Origin: Kastovskya adunca ATA6-11-RM4
Lineage (GTDB): Bacteria > Cyanobacteriota > Cyanobacteriia > Cyanobacteriales > Coleofasciculaceae
Assembly: GCA_019359445.1 (NCBI GenBank)
Contig: JAHHHJ010000014.1
Span: forward strand, 62,001-126,000
Reading direction: 5' to 3'
DNA length: 64,000 nucleotides
The first letter of the stretch is position 1. Each line of letters starts with the position of its first letter. Shown in pieces: positions 1 through 9,107 of this stretch. The notes below the pieces were generated by a model that ran no database searches, had not been told where the DNA came from, and worked only from the letters and a program-made list of their open reading frames with translations. The position numbers and the translations under genes were made by a program.

Positions 1-657
1 GCGGTTGATGTTGACCAAGGTCGATTCGTCGCTGTTGCGGCTCCCTTCGGAAGCAATCGTTACCAACTATTAATTATTGAGCAAGTATCAGACCAGCAAG
101 ACTGCTGGAGCGAAAATGGTTCCGAACCTGTGACAATCGAGCCGCTGCTGATGAACTTTGACTTTACGGGTATTTGTTCCCGTAGCACCGATAGCAATGG
201 CTATTCGATTCGCATGGCAGATGAAGATATGGGACTGCAATATATCCTGCGATTAGTACAGCGCAACGGAGAATTGAAGCTGATTGGCAGCCACCGGACA
301 AATCGCAAAGCGCCAGAAATTGAAATCGGTAGCACCCAAGGGTTAGCCGACGGCTTCCACAAAATCATCCTCAACCCAGAGTGGGCATTTGCCCGCCGCG
401 CCTACAACGGCAAAAACTTAGGTCATGTTTATCTCAGCAGTCAGGAAACGGCTCCGGCTCCTGTGGCAAATACTAGCCAACCCTTACTTCCCTCACGCTC
501 AGAACCGTTACCCCCACTTCCTACGGCTCCAGCAAGTGATAGGGAGCTAATCTTCACTCCCCAACCCAACACCCCACCTGCTGATTTAGAACCAATTCCC
601 GAAATAGCTCCACAACCCCTACCAGAAGTTCCTGTGTTTGTGTTGCCGGCTAATTAA
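1..657 (+). CDS. DUF3747 domain protein (5' end missing)
   Basis: The frame is open from the first base, so the start lies upstream of the window. The visible 218 residues open with a segment reading RFVAVAAPFGSNRYQLLIIE, then CWSE, then NFDFTGICSRSTDSNGYSIR, which I recognise as the cyanobacterial DUF3747 domain. That family is mostly exported or surface-associated and has no known biochemical role. After the domain (about residue 150 of the visible part) comes a Pro-rich, low-complexity tail ending in VPVFVLPAN. An internal ATG at 130 would cut the conserved domain and is not the start. The missing N-terminus probably carries a signal peptide, which cannot be checked here. Confidence 0.75.
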   Translation, partial: AVDVDQGRFVAVAAPFGSNRYQLLIIEQVSDQQDCWSENGSEPVTIEPLLMNFDFTGICSRSTDSNGYSIRMADEDMGLQYILRLVQRNGELKLIGSHRTNRKAPEIEIGSTQGLADGFHKIILNPEWAFARRAYNGKNLGHVYLSSQETAPAPVANTSQPLLPSRSEPLPPLPTAPASDRELIFTPQPNTPPADLEPIPEIAPQPLPEVPVFVLPAN

Positions 658-817
658 TTGATCCTAAATTTGCACGGGCTAACTTTGCCAGCGTTGCTAT
701 TAGGTTTAGGTAAGGGGTCAGGATACATGGCACCTGTAACCCTCTTCAAACCTTCTTATCCCTCTCTCTTCCAAAAGCTACTGTGTTGTGTCTGACAAGA
801 TGGCTTTGCCTCATGAA

Positions 818-857
818 GATCCCCCTAATAACCTTTTTTAAGGGGGTTAGGGGGATC
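818..857. repeat. Palindromic repeat GATCCCCCTAA...TTAGGGGGATC
   Basis: An 11-bp perfect inverted repeat (GATCCCCCTAA / TTAGGGGGATC) with a T- and G-rich centre. It lies in the 290-bp gap between the convergent DUF3747 gene and amylase gene. Palindromes of this type are scattered in intergenic DNA of many filamentous cyanobacteria (recalled). It could also stop transcription from either side, but there is no clean U-run. Confidence 0.6.
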
Positions 858-947
858 AGACTTTTACATCCTGGTAAGAGATGTGCGTACAGGGTAGGGG
901 GAGTAAGAAAAGTATCTGTAGCAAGCATTAGAGAATTGATGTAACAA

Positions 948-2411
948 CTACCTGGAAGCGCCGATGATGCAGCCACTACGGGCAGGCAGTTTCAGGGATA
1001 GGTTACGAGAGTCTGAACTACCCCACGATGCCTCAGCACTGCCATACAACACCTGGGTGGGCTGAGAGAGTAAGTCTGTTGCCTCAACGCTGATCTGTGC
1101 GGATTCCGTGTCTGCATTGATGGCAACGATAATTTCTTCTGCTCCCAATCGCCGTACAAAGACATACACCAGTCCCTCGGCAAACAAGACATTGTAGGAA
1201 CCTGTCCGCAAGGCTGTGTAAGTGTGACGCAGGGCGATTAGATGGCGATGATACTCAAGAATGTCTCGGTTCCAGGCTTGTTCTAAGGGGAAGCTACGCC
1301 GGGAGTCAGGATCAACAGCACCGGGCAAACCGACTTCATCGCCGTAGTAGATGCTAGGCGCACCGGGAAAGGTGAGCAATAACAAGGTTGCCAACTCTAC
1401 GCTGGCGTGGTCTTCTCCGGCAATGCTCAGTAATCGGGCTGTGTCATGACTGGCGAGTAAGTTGAGCTGAGTGAGTTGAATTTCCCAAGGGTACAGTTGC
1501 AGCAAGTACTGAATTTTGGCGGCATATCCGGCAGCATCGAGGGCAGGATAGGGTTCGTAGGAGGAGTGCTGTACGTATTCCATGACAACGCGATCGCCAG
1601 CGGTAAAGGCAATGGTGGGAGCGGTAAATAGGTAATTCATCACGCCGTCAAATTGCGTGCCATCTAGCCACTGACGAGAGTCTCGCCACACTTCCCCGAC
1701 GATATAAGCTTCCGGGTTGATTCCTTTGACGCGATCGCGAAATTCTTGCCAAAACCCTGGTGTCTTCACCTCAAACGGCACATCCAAGCGCCAGCCATCG
1801 ATACCGAGTTTGACCCAGTACTCGGCAATCTGCATAATGTATTCCCGCACGTCTGGATTGTCGTGGTTAAACTCCGGTAACGCCCGGTTACCGTCCCAAC
1901 TGCCATAGTTAGCAGGTTTGCTGCCATCGTAGGCAGATAGGGGCCAACCTTCAATCTTGAACCAATCCACCCAAGGCGAGTGGGGGCCATTTTCTAGCAC
2001 ATCATGGAAAAAGAAAAAGCCGCGACTGGAGTGGTTAAATACGCCATCCAGGACGACTTTGATGTCCCGCTCGTGCGCCGCCTCCAGCAGCTCCATAAAG
2101 GCCACATTCCCCCCTAGGAGAGGATCTATCTGGTAGTAGTCGTGGGTATGATAGCGATGATTGCTGGCAGATTGGAAAATGGGGGTAAAGTAAATTGCGT
2201 TGATTCCCAGGTTTTGCAAGTAATCCAGTTGCTCGATTGTGCCCCACAAGTCGCCTCCTTTGTAGCCTTGGAGAGTCGGGAGGGCATCCCAGGGTTCTAA
2301 GGGCATTCCTTTGGAAAAGTGCGATCGCGGTTGTTTGCTACGAGCAAAACGGTCTGGAAAGATTTGATAAAAAACAGCGTGTTTAACCCAATCCGGTGTC
2401 TGAATCTGCAT
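948..2411 (-). CDS. GH13 alpha-amylase family glycosidase
   Basis: A 487-residue glycoside hydrolase family 13 enzyme of the cyclomaltodextrinase/neopullulanase type, acting on alpha-glucans. It begins WVKHAVFYQIFPDRF, typical of the (beta/alpha)8 barrel without the extra N-terminal domain of CDase/NPase enzymes. Visible catalytic elements are DGVFNH (122-127), the nucleophile in GWRLDVP (D210), the acid/base in IVGEVW (E240) and the stabiliser in ASHD (D323). A small beta-sandwich C-terminal domain follows from about 410. No signal peptide is seen, so it is probably cytoplasmic and may take part in glycogen or maltodextrin turnover (inferred). It stands alone, convergent with the upstream gene. 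Exact substrate cannot be told from sequence. Confidence 0.9.
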   Translation of the reverse strand: MQIQTPDWVKHAVFYQIFPDRFARSKQPRSHFSKGMPLEPWDALPTLQGYKGGDLWGTIEQLDYLQNLGINAIYFTPIFQSASNHRYHTHDYYQIDPLLGGNVAFMELLEAAHERDIKVVLDGVFNHSSRGFFFFHDVLENGPHSPWVDWFKIEGWPLSAYDGSKPANYGSWDGNRALPEFNHDNPDVREYIMQIAEYWVKLGIDGWRLDVPFEVKTPGFWQEFRDRVKGINPEAYIVGEVWRDSRQWLDGTQFDGVMNYLFTAPTIAFTAGDRVVMEYVQHSSYEPYPALDAAGYAAKIQYLLQLYPWEIQLTQLNLLASHDTARLLSIAGEDHASVELATLLLLTFPGAPSIYYGDEVGLPGAVDPDSRRSFPLEQAWNRDILEYHRHLIALRHTYTALRTGSYNVLFAEGLVYVFVRRLGAEEIIVAINADTESAQISVEATDLLSQPTQVLYGSAEASWGSSDSRNLSLKLPARSGCIIGASR

Positions 2412-3080
2412 AGATAACTGCCTAGCTTTTTCATGGCTACCTTACAGACATTCAGTCCTTTCTGGGTCTTACTTCTGATAGATAAATTTCTTAAAAGCGC
2501 GATCGCTTGAGGCAAAAATCTTTAAAGAGGGCTAAAAGGCGATCGCTCCCTAACATTCCCAAAATTTGCCTTAATTAATTGTCCTTCCTACCCGGTTAGG
2601 AAAAATAAAAAAACTACCTTCCTTTCCGGCTCTCTAAATGTTCAGTAATTACACGGTTATCCTCTACCGTCAAGCCAGTAATACAGTAATTACACTGACA
2701 CTCTCTCTGCTAAAACCCGAAACTTTTACAATTCTCAAAATACCAGGAACACTTTTTCTCTCGCTTTATCAAGGCGCTGGAATGATGGCAAAGAGTTGAT
2801 TTACTGCTCATGTAGCGATCCTGCAACTCTATATCCGAAGTGCGATCGCCTCGATCCTCTCTTCCTTCCCCAACGAGGGGAACTCAAATCTTTGATATCT
2901 AAAAATCACTCCTTTTTCCATCGGCTTTAGAAAAATTTTATATTCTTTAAGTTTTATAAATAAATTACTTGCGTCTATTAATAGTGTTTTATTTGTTGAT
3001 TCATTCGCACGGTAGAGGGCTTTCAATAACAAAGCACCCTAGACTATGATTGTTAGTTAATCGATTTAAGTTGTTCCCTC
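2412..3080. other. Intergenic region, 669 bp, no gene seen
   Basis: This gap separates the divergent amylase and receiver genes and should hold both promoters. It contains several GCGATC/HIP1-type sites and two imperfect copies of CAGTAATTACAC (about 2643-2697). A 67-codon frame on the minus strand has no family resemblance and I do not call it. Confidence 0.5.
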
Positions 3081-3479
3081 ATGTTGTCCTATCAGCCCCC
3101 TGTTCTACGCGTCCTCGTCGTTGATGACCACGAACTGACTCGTTTTAGTCTCAAATTAGCTCTCTCTAGCCAACGAAACATTGAATTGGTAGGTTTAGCT
3201 AGTAATGGTAAAGAAGCTATTGAAATGGTCGAGCGTTATCGACCGGACGTGATTATCCTCGACTTGCAGATGCCAGTGATGGATGGTCTGAGTGCCTCTA
3301 CTCACATCAAAAGCATTGAACCCAATATTCAAATCATCGCCTACTCGTCAGTCGATGATCCGCAAATTGAAGTCATGAGCCAAACAGCTCGAGTTGACGC
3401 CTTTTGCAAAAAAGACACAGCCACCAAAGATCTGATTGCATTAGTTAGACAATTGGGCTTGCGAGCCGCTAGTTGCTAA
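3081..3479 (+). CDS. Receiver-only response regulator (NarL-type receiver)
   Basis: A 132-residue single-domain response regulator. The acidic pair is D15/D16 (VVDDHE), the phospho-accepting aspartate is D61 in VIILDLQMP, the switch residue is Ser in AYSS (89-90), and the conserved lysine is K110 or K111 in CKKD. The receiver resembles those of NarL/FixJ regulators, but it stops about 15 residues after alpha5 and has no HTH output domain. It must therefore act by protein-protein contact or as a phosphate relay. No histidine kinase is nearby, so the partner is unknown. A hairpin lies 32 bp past the stop. The family assignment is firm; the pathway is not known. Confidence 0.9.
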   Translation: MLSYQPPVLRVLVVDDHELTRFSLKLALSSQRNIELVGLASNGKEAIEMVERYRPDVIILDLQMPVMDGLSASTHIKSIEPNIQIIAYSSVDDPQIEVMSQTARVDAFCKKDTATKDLIALVRQLGLRAASC

Positions 3480-3510
3480 AAATCCCTTCAAATCCTTTGG
3501 TAGCTCTGAA

Positions 3511-3525
3511 GGGAGCAATGCTCCC
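3511..3525. terminator. Small hairpin between convergent genes
   Basis: GGGAGCAATGCTCCC forms a 6-bp GC-rich stem with a 3-base loop, placed between the stop codons of the receiver gene (+) and the 61-residue gene (-). There is no U-run on either strand. It may be a weak bidirectional terminator or one of the 'tagggagcaatgctccctac' palindromes common in cyanobacteria. Confidence 0.4.
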
Positions 3526-3536
3526 TACCTAATTCA

Positions 3537-3722
3537 TTAATTCTCGTTGGCTTTTCCCGAAAAAGTCCGCTGGAATTCCTCAATCAAGTCATCTAACTCT
3601 TCAAGAGCTTGATTGACATCAATTCTTAGCGTACCCAAGTCTGGTTGCTCTAAGAGCCGCACTAGATATTCTCGCTTGCTTTCTACGATGGCAATCCGTT
3701 CTCGAATCATTTTTTCGTCCAT
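3537..3722 (-). CDS. Conserved small helical protein
   Basis: A 61-residue, highly charged, fully helical protein. It carries heptad-like spacing (RIAIVESKREYLVRLLEQ, then QALEELDDLIEEF), which suggests a short coiled coil. An excellent ribosome-binding site (AGGAGG, 7-8 nt before ATG) supports translation. It follows the 86-residue gene on the same strand after 43 bp, so the two are likely co-transcribed. I do not recognise a named domain. No TM segment or signal is present, so it is cytoplasmic. Confidence 0.6.
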   Translation of the reverse strand: MDEKMIRERIAIVESKREYLVRLLEQPDLGTLRIDVNQALEELDDLIEEFQRTFSGKANEN

Positions 3723-3765
3723 TGTCTGCCTCCTGTGCCGACTCTCTTACTGATATAAATCAAGA

Positions 3766-4026
3766 CTAACGCAGGAACGGTGGACGCTTAGGATCAGTAG
3801 GCTTATTTTTAATCACCTCAGAAATAAAGCGCTTGAGTGCCTTCTCACGGTTCTTCATAAAGGCAGACCAGAAGCCCGGTTGAAATTCGTCCATTGTTTT
3901 TGCCAACGCCCAAACATCTACAGCCAAGATGTTGTAGAGCGTTTCATCTTCACGCTTCAACGTGTTGAGTTGATCGAGGATAACCCGGCTTTTCTTCGGA
4001 GCTTCCTGTTTTTCTTCTTTAATCAT
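3766..4026 (-). CDS. Conserved small cytoplasmic protein
   Basis: An 86-residue protein with a Lys/Glu-rich N-terminus, a central hydrophobic helix (ETLYNILAVDVWALAKTMDE), the segment FQPGFWSAFMKNREKAL, and a basic Pro-rich end (KPTDPKRPPFLR). The composition and codon use look like a real gene, and it is the first gene of a probable two-gene unit with the 61-residue ORF downstream. No known domain is recognised and no membrane segment is present. Function is unknown. Confidence 0.6.
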   Translation of the reverse strand: MIKEEKQEAPKKSRVILDQLNTLKREDETLYNILAVDVWALAKTMDEFQPGFWSAFMKNREKALKRFISEVIKNKPTDPKRPPFLR

Positions 4027-4342
4027 GGTGAGAACTCGGCTACTAATCTAGTGACGGATGGCAGACTACAACGACCTGTTTTAATCATACGGGGTGTCTC
4101 GGTAACTGCCCTTAGTGTGAATTACTGAAGTTTAGAAAATTCGCTCTAGTGTAAGCCGTACAATCTTCACCCCAATTTCGAGGTCAAATTTTTGCCAAAA
4201 TCGACAAAAACGGCTGCTGACCGGGCTTTTGTATAAGTAAAGCCGCCCTCTCCTAGATAGGCGTTGTCCAGCATCTACCCCTAAGATTACCCACTGGCAA
4301 CGATAATTAAAGCTAAAGTGACTGCTAGTTGGATAGTAACTT

Positions 4343-4909
4343 GTGAAACTATTACCTCAAACTTCTCTAGGAACATTAGGTCTAATTGTCGGTGGGCTAT
4401 TGGCATTAATGGGCTTCGTTGCCTATGGCACCGGAAACGCTACCTTAAACTTGGTGGGATTCTTCTACGGTATTCCTATCCTCTTAGGAGGACTCGCCCT
4501 CAAAGCCTCCGAACTCAAGCCTGTCCCCTTCAGCCAGCCGACAACTCCGGAGATGCTGGAACTGCGCGAGCAACAATCCACTTCTACCCAAAAGCAAATT
4601 CGCGAAGATGTCATGCGCTATCGCTACGGACAAGAAGCTCATCTCGATAGCTCCTTAGAGCTTCTAGGTCTATCCCCCACCGATGAGGAAAGACCAGTAC
4701 TGACAGGCTTGCGAGAAACTGAAGTAGATGGAGGTTACGCGTTAATTTTGGAATTCAACTCACCCTTGATTCCCTTAGAGACTTGGCAGCAAAAGCAGGA
4801 AAAGCTCGAAAAATTTTTTGGGCCGGGTATCCGAGTTGACTTAATGCAACCAGAGGAAGACCGTGTTGATGTAGCGTTGATTGCTACACCTAAAGTCGCC
4901 GCCGCCTAA
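4343..4909 (+). CDS. DUF2854 membrane protein
   Basis: 188 residues, start GTG. Two hydrophobic segments (LGTLGLIVGGLLALMGFVAY at about 8-27 and LNLVGFFYGIPILLGGLAL at about 34-52) are followed by a soluble domain of about 130 residues. The pattern, including AYGTGNATLNL and FYGIPILLGGLALKASEL, matches DUF2854, a family found in cyanobacteria and plant chloroplasts, so a thylakoid or plasma-membrane role is plausible (inferred). No clear Shine-Dalgarno precedes the GTG. The gene is convergent with CRR7 and separated from it by a decayed CRR7 fragment. Confidence 0.8.
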   Translation: MKLLPQTSLGTLGLIVGGLLALMGFVAYGTGNATLNLVGFFYGIPILLGGLALKASELKPVPFSQPTTPEMLELREQQSTSTQKQIREDVMRYRYGQEAHLDSSLELLGLSPTDEERPVLTGLRETEVDGGYALILEFNSPLIPLETWQQKQEKLEKFFGPGIRVDLMQPEEDRVDVALIATPKVAAA

Positions 4910-4913
4910 TCAT

Positions 4914-4969
4914 TGTCTAAGCACACGGCGTACCCTTAAAGATAGCGGTCTAGACCAACATTCAGTTCA
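4914..4969 (-). pseudogene. Decayed duplicate of the 3' end of the CRR7 gene
   Basis: These 56 bases align without gaps to 4993-5048, the last 18 or so codons of the neighbouring CRR7 gene, with about ten mismatches (hand count). Read in the same frame, the copy gives ELNVGLDRYL, a stop in place of Gln, then GYAVCLD, against ELDVGPDHYLQWYAVRLE in the intact gene. Only the 3' end is present. It is best read as a partial tandem duplication, or the remains of a gene-conversion event, now drifting. Confidence 0.7.
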
Positions 4970-4987
4970 GTAGCCACCGCCTGATGA

Positions 4988-5245
4988 TTACTTTTCTAAG
5001 CGCACGGCGTACCATTGGAGATAGTGGTCTGGGCCAACATCCAGCTCACAAGATGTGTTGAGCAAGTAGCGAGCTTGTTCCTCCACAGCACTAATTTTCT
5101 GCAAATCTCGTGGCAAATCATCCTGCCGAGTCGCTAAGACGGCTTGTAATTTTTCCAGTAACTCTGCCTGAGTGAGAAACTGCTCCGGTTGGTCGGATTC
5201 CAGCAGGACGTAGGCATCTTCCTGGTACATGATGGAGTCTGGCAT
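4988..5245 (-). CDS. Chlororespiratory reduction 7 (CRR7) family protein
   Basis: An 85-residue soluble protein. The segments MYQEDAYVLLESDQPEQFLT, LLEKLQAVL, LPRDLQKISAVEEQARYLL and CELDVGPDHYLQWYAVRLEK match my recall of the CRR7 family. In plants CRR7 is needed to assemble the chloroplast NDH complex, so a role with cyanobacterial NDH-1 is likely but not shown. The length is normal for the cyanobacterial form, which lacks a transit peptide. A decayed copy of the 3' end lies immediately downstream (4914-4969). Confidence 0.75.
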   Translation of the reverse strand: MPDSIMYQEDAYVLLESDQPEQFLTQAELLEKLQAVLATRQDDLPRDLQKISAVEEQARYLLNTSCELDVGPDHYLQWYAVRLEK

Positions 5246-5282
5246 GGTGATTTCCTAGCTGGGAAGCGTCTGGCTCAAGTGT

Positions 5283-5436
5283 AACGCTATTGATTTTAAG
5301 GCTGAAGTGTAAAGGATGAAGTCAAAAAATTGCTTCCAACCTTCTGACTTCACGCTTCAGATTTGACATCTTTTTCCAAACGCATAAAAATTTTTTCATC
5401 CTTGGCTTCGCCCGCTTCATACTTCATCCTTCAGAC
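5283..5436. repeat. STRR-type degenerate heptamer repeats
   Basis: The gap before selO carries degenerate heptamers of the GAAGGAT/GAAGTAT kind and their complements (AAGGATGAAGTC, GACTTCACGCTTCAG, GCTTCATACTTCATCCTTCAG). Because both orientations occur, the transcript could fold. The same motif set recurs at 25256, 37226, 46140, 47027 and 52404. Confidence 0.55.
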
Positions 5437-5448
5437 TTTTTAAAAAAT

Positions 5449-6879
5449 ATGTTTCTCTCTCTCGAATATGAACCCGCTTTAGAGTCATTGGGTTATGACT
5501 ACTTCGATGAAGTAACCGCAGCGGAATTTCCTAGTCATATCCTGCGGTTTCGTAATGACCGATTGCTCCCGCTCCTGGGCTTAAATCCTCAAGAAGTCAC
5601 GGACGCTGATTTTATCCAAGCCTTTGGTAAATTTCAGGGCGTACGACCATTTTTGGCACTGCGCTACCACGGCTATCAGTTTGGGGAGTATAATCCCCGG
5701 CTAGGAGATGGCAGAGGCTTTCTCTACGGTCAAGTTCGTGGCGTTGATGGCGAACTCTACGATTTCGGTACTAAAGGCTCTGGAACAACTCCCTACTCTC
5801 GCAGTGCCGATGGCAGGTTGACGCTCAAAGGTGGCGTCCGGGAAGTGCTGGCGGCGGAAGCATTGCATAGTCTGGGTGTCCGCACTTCCCGCTGTCTGAG
5901 CATGATTGAAACGGGTGAGGGGCTGTGGCGGGGAGATGAGCCGTCGCCTACCCGCTCTTCTGTGATGATCCGTCTGAACCGCTCCCACATTCGCTTTGGT
6001 ACTTTTGAGCGATTGCACTTCTTTAAGCGGAAGGATTTAATCGAGAAGCTTTTAGACCATGTAATTGAGGAATACTATTCCCATATTCTTGCTCAAGCAG
6101 GAGAAAAACAGCAGCAGTACGCGGAGTTTTACGCGGAGTTAGTGCAACGCACTGCCAAACTCGCGGCTCAATGGATGGCAGCAGGCTTTTGTCATGCCGT
6201 TTTGAATACGGATAATATGTCGATTACAGGGGAAAGCTTTGATTATGGCCCCTACGCTTTTATCCCCACCTACAATCCCGAATTTACCGCTGCCTATTTT
6301 GACTATTACGGGCGCTACAGTTACGGCAATCAACCTGCCATTTGTCGATTAAATCTAGAAATGCTTGGCTCTGCTTTGGGCGCTGTGATTCCAGAAGCTG
6401 ATTTGGAAGCTGGTTTGGCAAGGTTCGAGGAGCATTACTACCTCACCTATCGAGAGCTAATGCTGAATAAATTGGGATTTGAGCAAGTTAGCGAACCGCA
6501 AGCCGATCAGTTATTGACGCTGACTATTCAATTTTTGCAAGCTAGTCAGGTGGGTTATCACGCTTTCTTTGGGGAACTCAGTCAACAGTTTGAGGCAAGT
6601 TGGCGAGATGATAGTGAGCAAATTTTAAACCCCAATTCCTCTTCTGTCATAACTGAGGAAACATCGTTACTACTTACAAAATGGCGAGAGCCTTACCATC
6701 ACCTTTTGCAGAGTTTATCAGCGGCTGAACTGGAAAGTATAGCGATCCGGCTCAAGGATAAAAATCCTCAAACGGCGTTATTGCGTCCGTTGATTGAGTC
6801 GGTTTGGGCAGCGATTACTCAAGAGGATAATTGGCAGCCGTTCTATGAGTTGGTGCAGCGACTACAAAATAAGCAGTGA
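5449..6879 (+). CDS. selO: SelO family protein AMPylase (YdiU/UPF0061)
   Basis: 476 residues, the same length as bacterial SelO. The family is a pseudokinase-fold enzyme that transfers AMP from ATP to Ser/Thr/Tyr of proteins and is linked to redox stress (known for the family). Visible hallmarks are [10 protein letters not shown] (81-90), [19 protein letters not shown] (105-123, nucleotide loop), [15 protein letters not shown] (126-140) and the metal/base region [19 protein letters not shown] (about 252-270). The bacterial C-terminal CxxU/CxxC-type redox motif is not visible; this protein ends in LVQRLQNKQ. The gene stands alone, with heptamer repeats in its upstream region. Confidence 0.92.
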   Translation: MFLSLEYEPALESLGYDYFDEVTAAEFPSHILRFRNDRLLPLLGLNPQEVTDADFIQAFGKFQGVRPFLALRYHGYQFGEYNPRLGDGRGFLYGQVRGVDGELYDFGTKGSGTTPYSRSADGRLTLKGGVREVLAAEALHSLGVRTSRCLSMIETGEGLWRGDEPSPTRSSVMIRLNRSHIRFGTFERLHFFKRKDLIEKLLDHVIEEYYSHILAQAGEKQQQYAEFYAELVQRTAKLAAQWMAAGFCHAVLNTDNMSITGESFDYGPYAFIPTYNPEFTAAYFDYYGRYSYGNQPAICRLNLEMLGSALGAVIPEADLEAGLARFEEHYYLTYRELMLNKLGFEQVSEPQADQLLTLTIQFLQASQVGYHAFFGELSQQFEASWRDDSEQILNPNSSSVITEETSLLLTKWREPYHHLLQSLSAAELESIAIRLKDKNPQTALLRPLIESVWAAITQEDNWQPFYELVQRLQNKQ

Positions 6880-6983
6880 GCTGAGATGTCGTTGAGGATC
6901 AATGCACTGAGGGGATTTATAGGGGCGTGAATCGCCTAAAATCACTGTAAAATCAAGCTCAACTATTACCCAAAGGTGAGCTT

Positions 6984-8249
6984 GTGCGTGAAGAATTTAT
7001 TAAACCACGGCAACCCAGCTTACCGATTCCACCGCCCTTGGTTTCCTCAAAGCTGGGTTCGTTTGCTCACGCAACTGTCACTCAGCGCCTTCCGGCGATC
7101 GCTAAACGAGTGATTGAACTTAACTCCTTTCCCCCAAGCATTGATGAAAAGCTGGAACTTCTGAGGCGGGAACTGTTGCAGGGGGTTGTGCGTTTTTTGC
7201 ACGATGAGGCGGCACCGGATGCAGCCGTGTGGCGGGAGTATCTAGAACCCTACTTAGGACAAAGCTGGCTGGATATTCCTTGGTACTTTGCCGAGGTCTA
7301 CTTTTACCGCCGCATTCTAGAAGCGACAGGTTACTTTCTGCCTGGGGAATGGCAGGGTTTCGATCCCTTTACGGTGCAAAAACATCAAGGTTTAGTCACC
7401 GCGATCGCTTCTATTCAAACCTTAAGCCAACAAGTCAATGTCGTCATTGAAAATCTCCAACAGAACGATTGTCAATGGGACAAAGCTGAGGTGATTAACC
7501 TGCTGTATGTTGCCCTGTGGGGGAATCGGGCGGACTTAAGCCTCTGGGTGGAAGGAGAACACGACCGCCGCCTCACAGAAGCTCCCCCAGAACAAACCCA
7601 CGTCTTAGTCGATCGAACGGCTCAAATTGCAGACAAGCTGGCTAGTTTTGAGCAGGTACGTCTGGATGTAATTGTTGATAATTCGGGATTTGAGCTATTT
7701 TGCGATTTGTGCCTAGTGGATTTTTTGCTGGCAACTCAGGTGGCTCAAACGATCTACCTGCATCTCAAAGGGCAACCCCTTTTTGTATCTGATGCCCTGA
7801 TTAAGGATGTTCACTACACCTTAGAGGTATTGGCGGCGGATCATTCGCCAGCCGTGGGAGCGGTGACTCGACGCCTGCAAGACTATATTGCTAGCGATCG
7901 CTTGCGGATGCGCGAACATGCGTTTTGGGCGGCACCCCAGAGTTTTTGGGAAATGCCAGAGGATTTGCGTCAAGAACTCGCCCAATCCCAGTTAGTGTTT
8001 GTTAAAGGGGATGCCAACTATCGACGATTATTAGGCGATCGCCACTGGGAATTTACCACCAATTTTGAGGATATTGTTGATTATTTTCCTGCTCCCTTCC
8101 TAGTTGCCCTCCGCACATTGAAGTCGGAAGTAGCAGCAGGATTGCAGCCAGAACAGGTAGAGGCATTGAATCAGGAAGATCCCCAGTGGTTAGTTAATGG
8201 AAAGTGGGGGTTAATTCAGCGGGCTGGGGATGGGGAGAGTTCTCAGTAA
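6984..8249 (+). CDS. ARMT1-like (DUF89) metal-dependent phosphatase family protein
   Basis: 421 residues with a GTG start preceded by AAAGGTGAG. The C-terminal half has the DUF89/ARMT1-like signature: DVIVDNSGFELFCDLCLVDF (about 226-245), then FVKGDANYRRLLGDRHWEF and APFLVALRTLKSEVAAGL near the end. These segments supply the Asp/Asn metal and phosphate ligands in damage-control phosphatases, which hydrolyse toxic sugar phosphates and related metabolites. The bacterial substrate is not inferable. The N-terminal helical half (including WLDIPWYFAEVYFYRRILE) is typical of the family. It lies 104 bp after selO on the same strand and could share its transcript. Confidence 0.88.
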   Translation: MREEFIKPRQPSLPIPPPLVSSKLGSFAHATVTQRLPAIAKRVIELNSFPPSIDEKLELLRRELLQGVVRFLHDEAAPDAAVWREYLEPYLGQSWLDIPWYFAEVYFYRRILEATGYFLPGEWQGFDPFTVQKHQGLVTAIASIQTLSQQVNVVIENLQQNDCQWDKAEVINLLYVALWGNRADLSLWVEGEHDRRLTEAPPEQTHVLVDRTAQIADKLASFEQVRLDVIVDNSGFELFCDLCLVDFLLATQVAQTIYLHLKGQPLFVSDALIKDVHYTLEVLAADHSPAVGAVTRRLQDYIASDRLRMREHAFWAAPQSFWEMPEDLRQELAQSQLVFVKGDANYRRLLGDRHWEFTTNFEDIVDYFPAPFLVALRTLKSEVAAGLQPEQVEALNQEDPQWLVNGKWGLIQRAGDGESSQ

Positions 8250-8288
8250 GATGTAATTGCCCAAGCACTCTACCCCAGCCCTCTCACC

Positions 8289-9107
8289 TTATCGAGACCC
8301 TACCTCTCCAAAATTCTGATAACGCCTGTGCCTATCCTTGGGTAGGGGAGCCGCCATCAGTAAAATCTTCTCCAGTAGCCAAGGTGCAATACGGTTGCAC
8401 CACACCGCTAAATGACTTTGCCATCCGACGATGATTTCTGGCAAATCCTTCTGCAATCCGGCGACGAGTGCTTGGGCGACTTTCTGCGTCGTCGTCGGTA
8501 CTATCCAGCGAAACCACTGCAAGTCTCGCACCATATCCGTATCCGTCAAGGTGGGCAACAACGCCAGCACTCGCACATTGTGGGCGGCTAGTTCGCCCCG
8601 CAAGGCTTGGGTAAAGCCCAATATGGCAAACTTGGTGGCGGAGTAAGTTGCCATCGTTGGTGCGGCTACCTTACCCATCAAGCTCGAAACATTGACGATT
8701 GTCCCTTCGCGTTGCACTACCATGCGTCGGGCAATCAGACGAGTCATGGTGTACATGCCGATTAAGTTGATCCCCAGTTCTTCCTGCACTTGCGGCAGTC
8801 GAGACTCTAAGAACGGTGCTTGGTGGGCAACGCCTGCACAGTTAACGAGGAGATGAATGGGGCCACAATCGCGCCACGCTTTGGCGATCGCAATATTCAC
8901 CTCTACCAACTGCGACAAATCCAGCGCCAAAATTACGGCTTGTGCGCCCAGTGCTTCGATTTCTGCGGCGACTTCTGCTAGTCGAGTTTCATCGCGGGCT
9001 ACTAGTAACAAGCGTTTGGCTCCTTGTTTGGCTAGTTCTAGGGCGATCGCTCGCCCAATTCCACGAGAAGCTCCGGTAATCAGAGCCGTCTTTCCTTGAA
9101 TATTCAT
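8289..9107 (-). CDS. Short-chain dehydrogenase/reductase (SDR)
   Basis: A 272-residue classical SDR. It has the cofactor loop TGASRGIG (12-19), DLS at the adenine site, NCAG (about 89-92), the catalytic Ser in VNVSSLMG and the YSATK motif supplying Tyr and Lys. ARDE after the second strand suggests NADP(H) preference (inferred). A C-terminal stretch of about 25 hydrophobic residues (WCNRIAPWLLEKILLMAAPL) may contact the membrane, as in many SDRs that act on lipids or long-chain substrates. The ribosome-binding site is GGAGGTTTT. Its substrate is unknown. Confidence 0.88.
   Translation of the reverse strand: MNIQGKTALITGASRGIGRAIALELAKQGAKRLLLVARDETRLAEVAAEIEALGAQAVILALDLSQLVEVNIAIAKAWRDCGPIHLLVNCAGVAHQAPFLESRLPQVQEELGINLIGMYTMTRLIARRMVVQREGTIVNVSSLMGKVAAPTMATYSATKFAILGFTQALRGELAAHNVRVLALLPTLTDTDMVRDLQWFRWIVPTTTQKVAQALVAGLQKDLPEIIVGWQSHLAVWCNRIAPWLLEKILLMAAPLPKDRHRRYQNFGEVGSR

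Noticed and set aside
746-976. 76-codon minus-strand ORF overlapping the amylase 3' end
   Set aside because: Translation of a palindromic repeat and intergenic DNA; no domain.
2829-3032. 67-codon minus-strand ORF in the 2.4-3.1 kb gap
   Set aside because: No family resemblance and no RBS; composition is that of AT-rich intergenic DNA.
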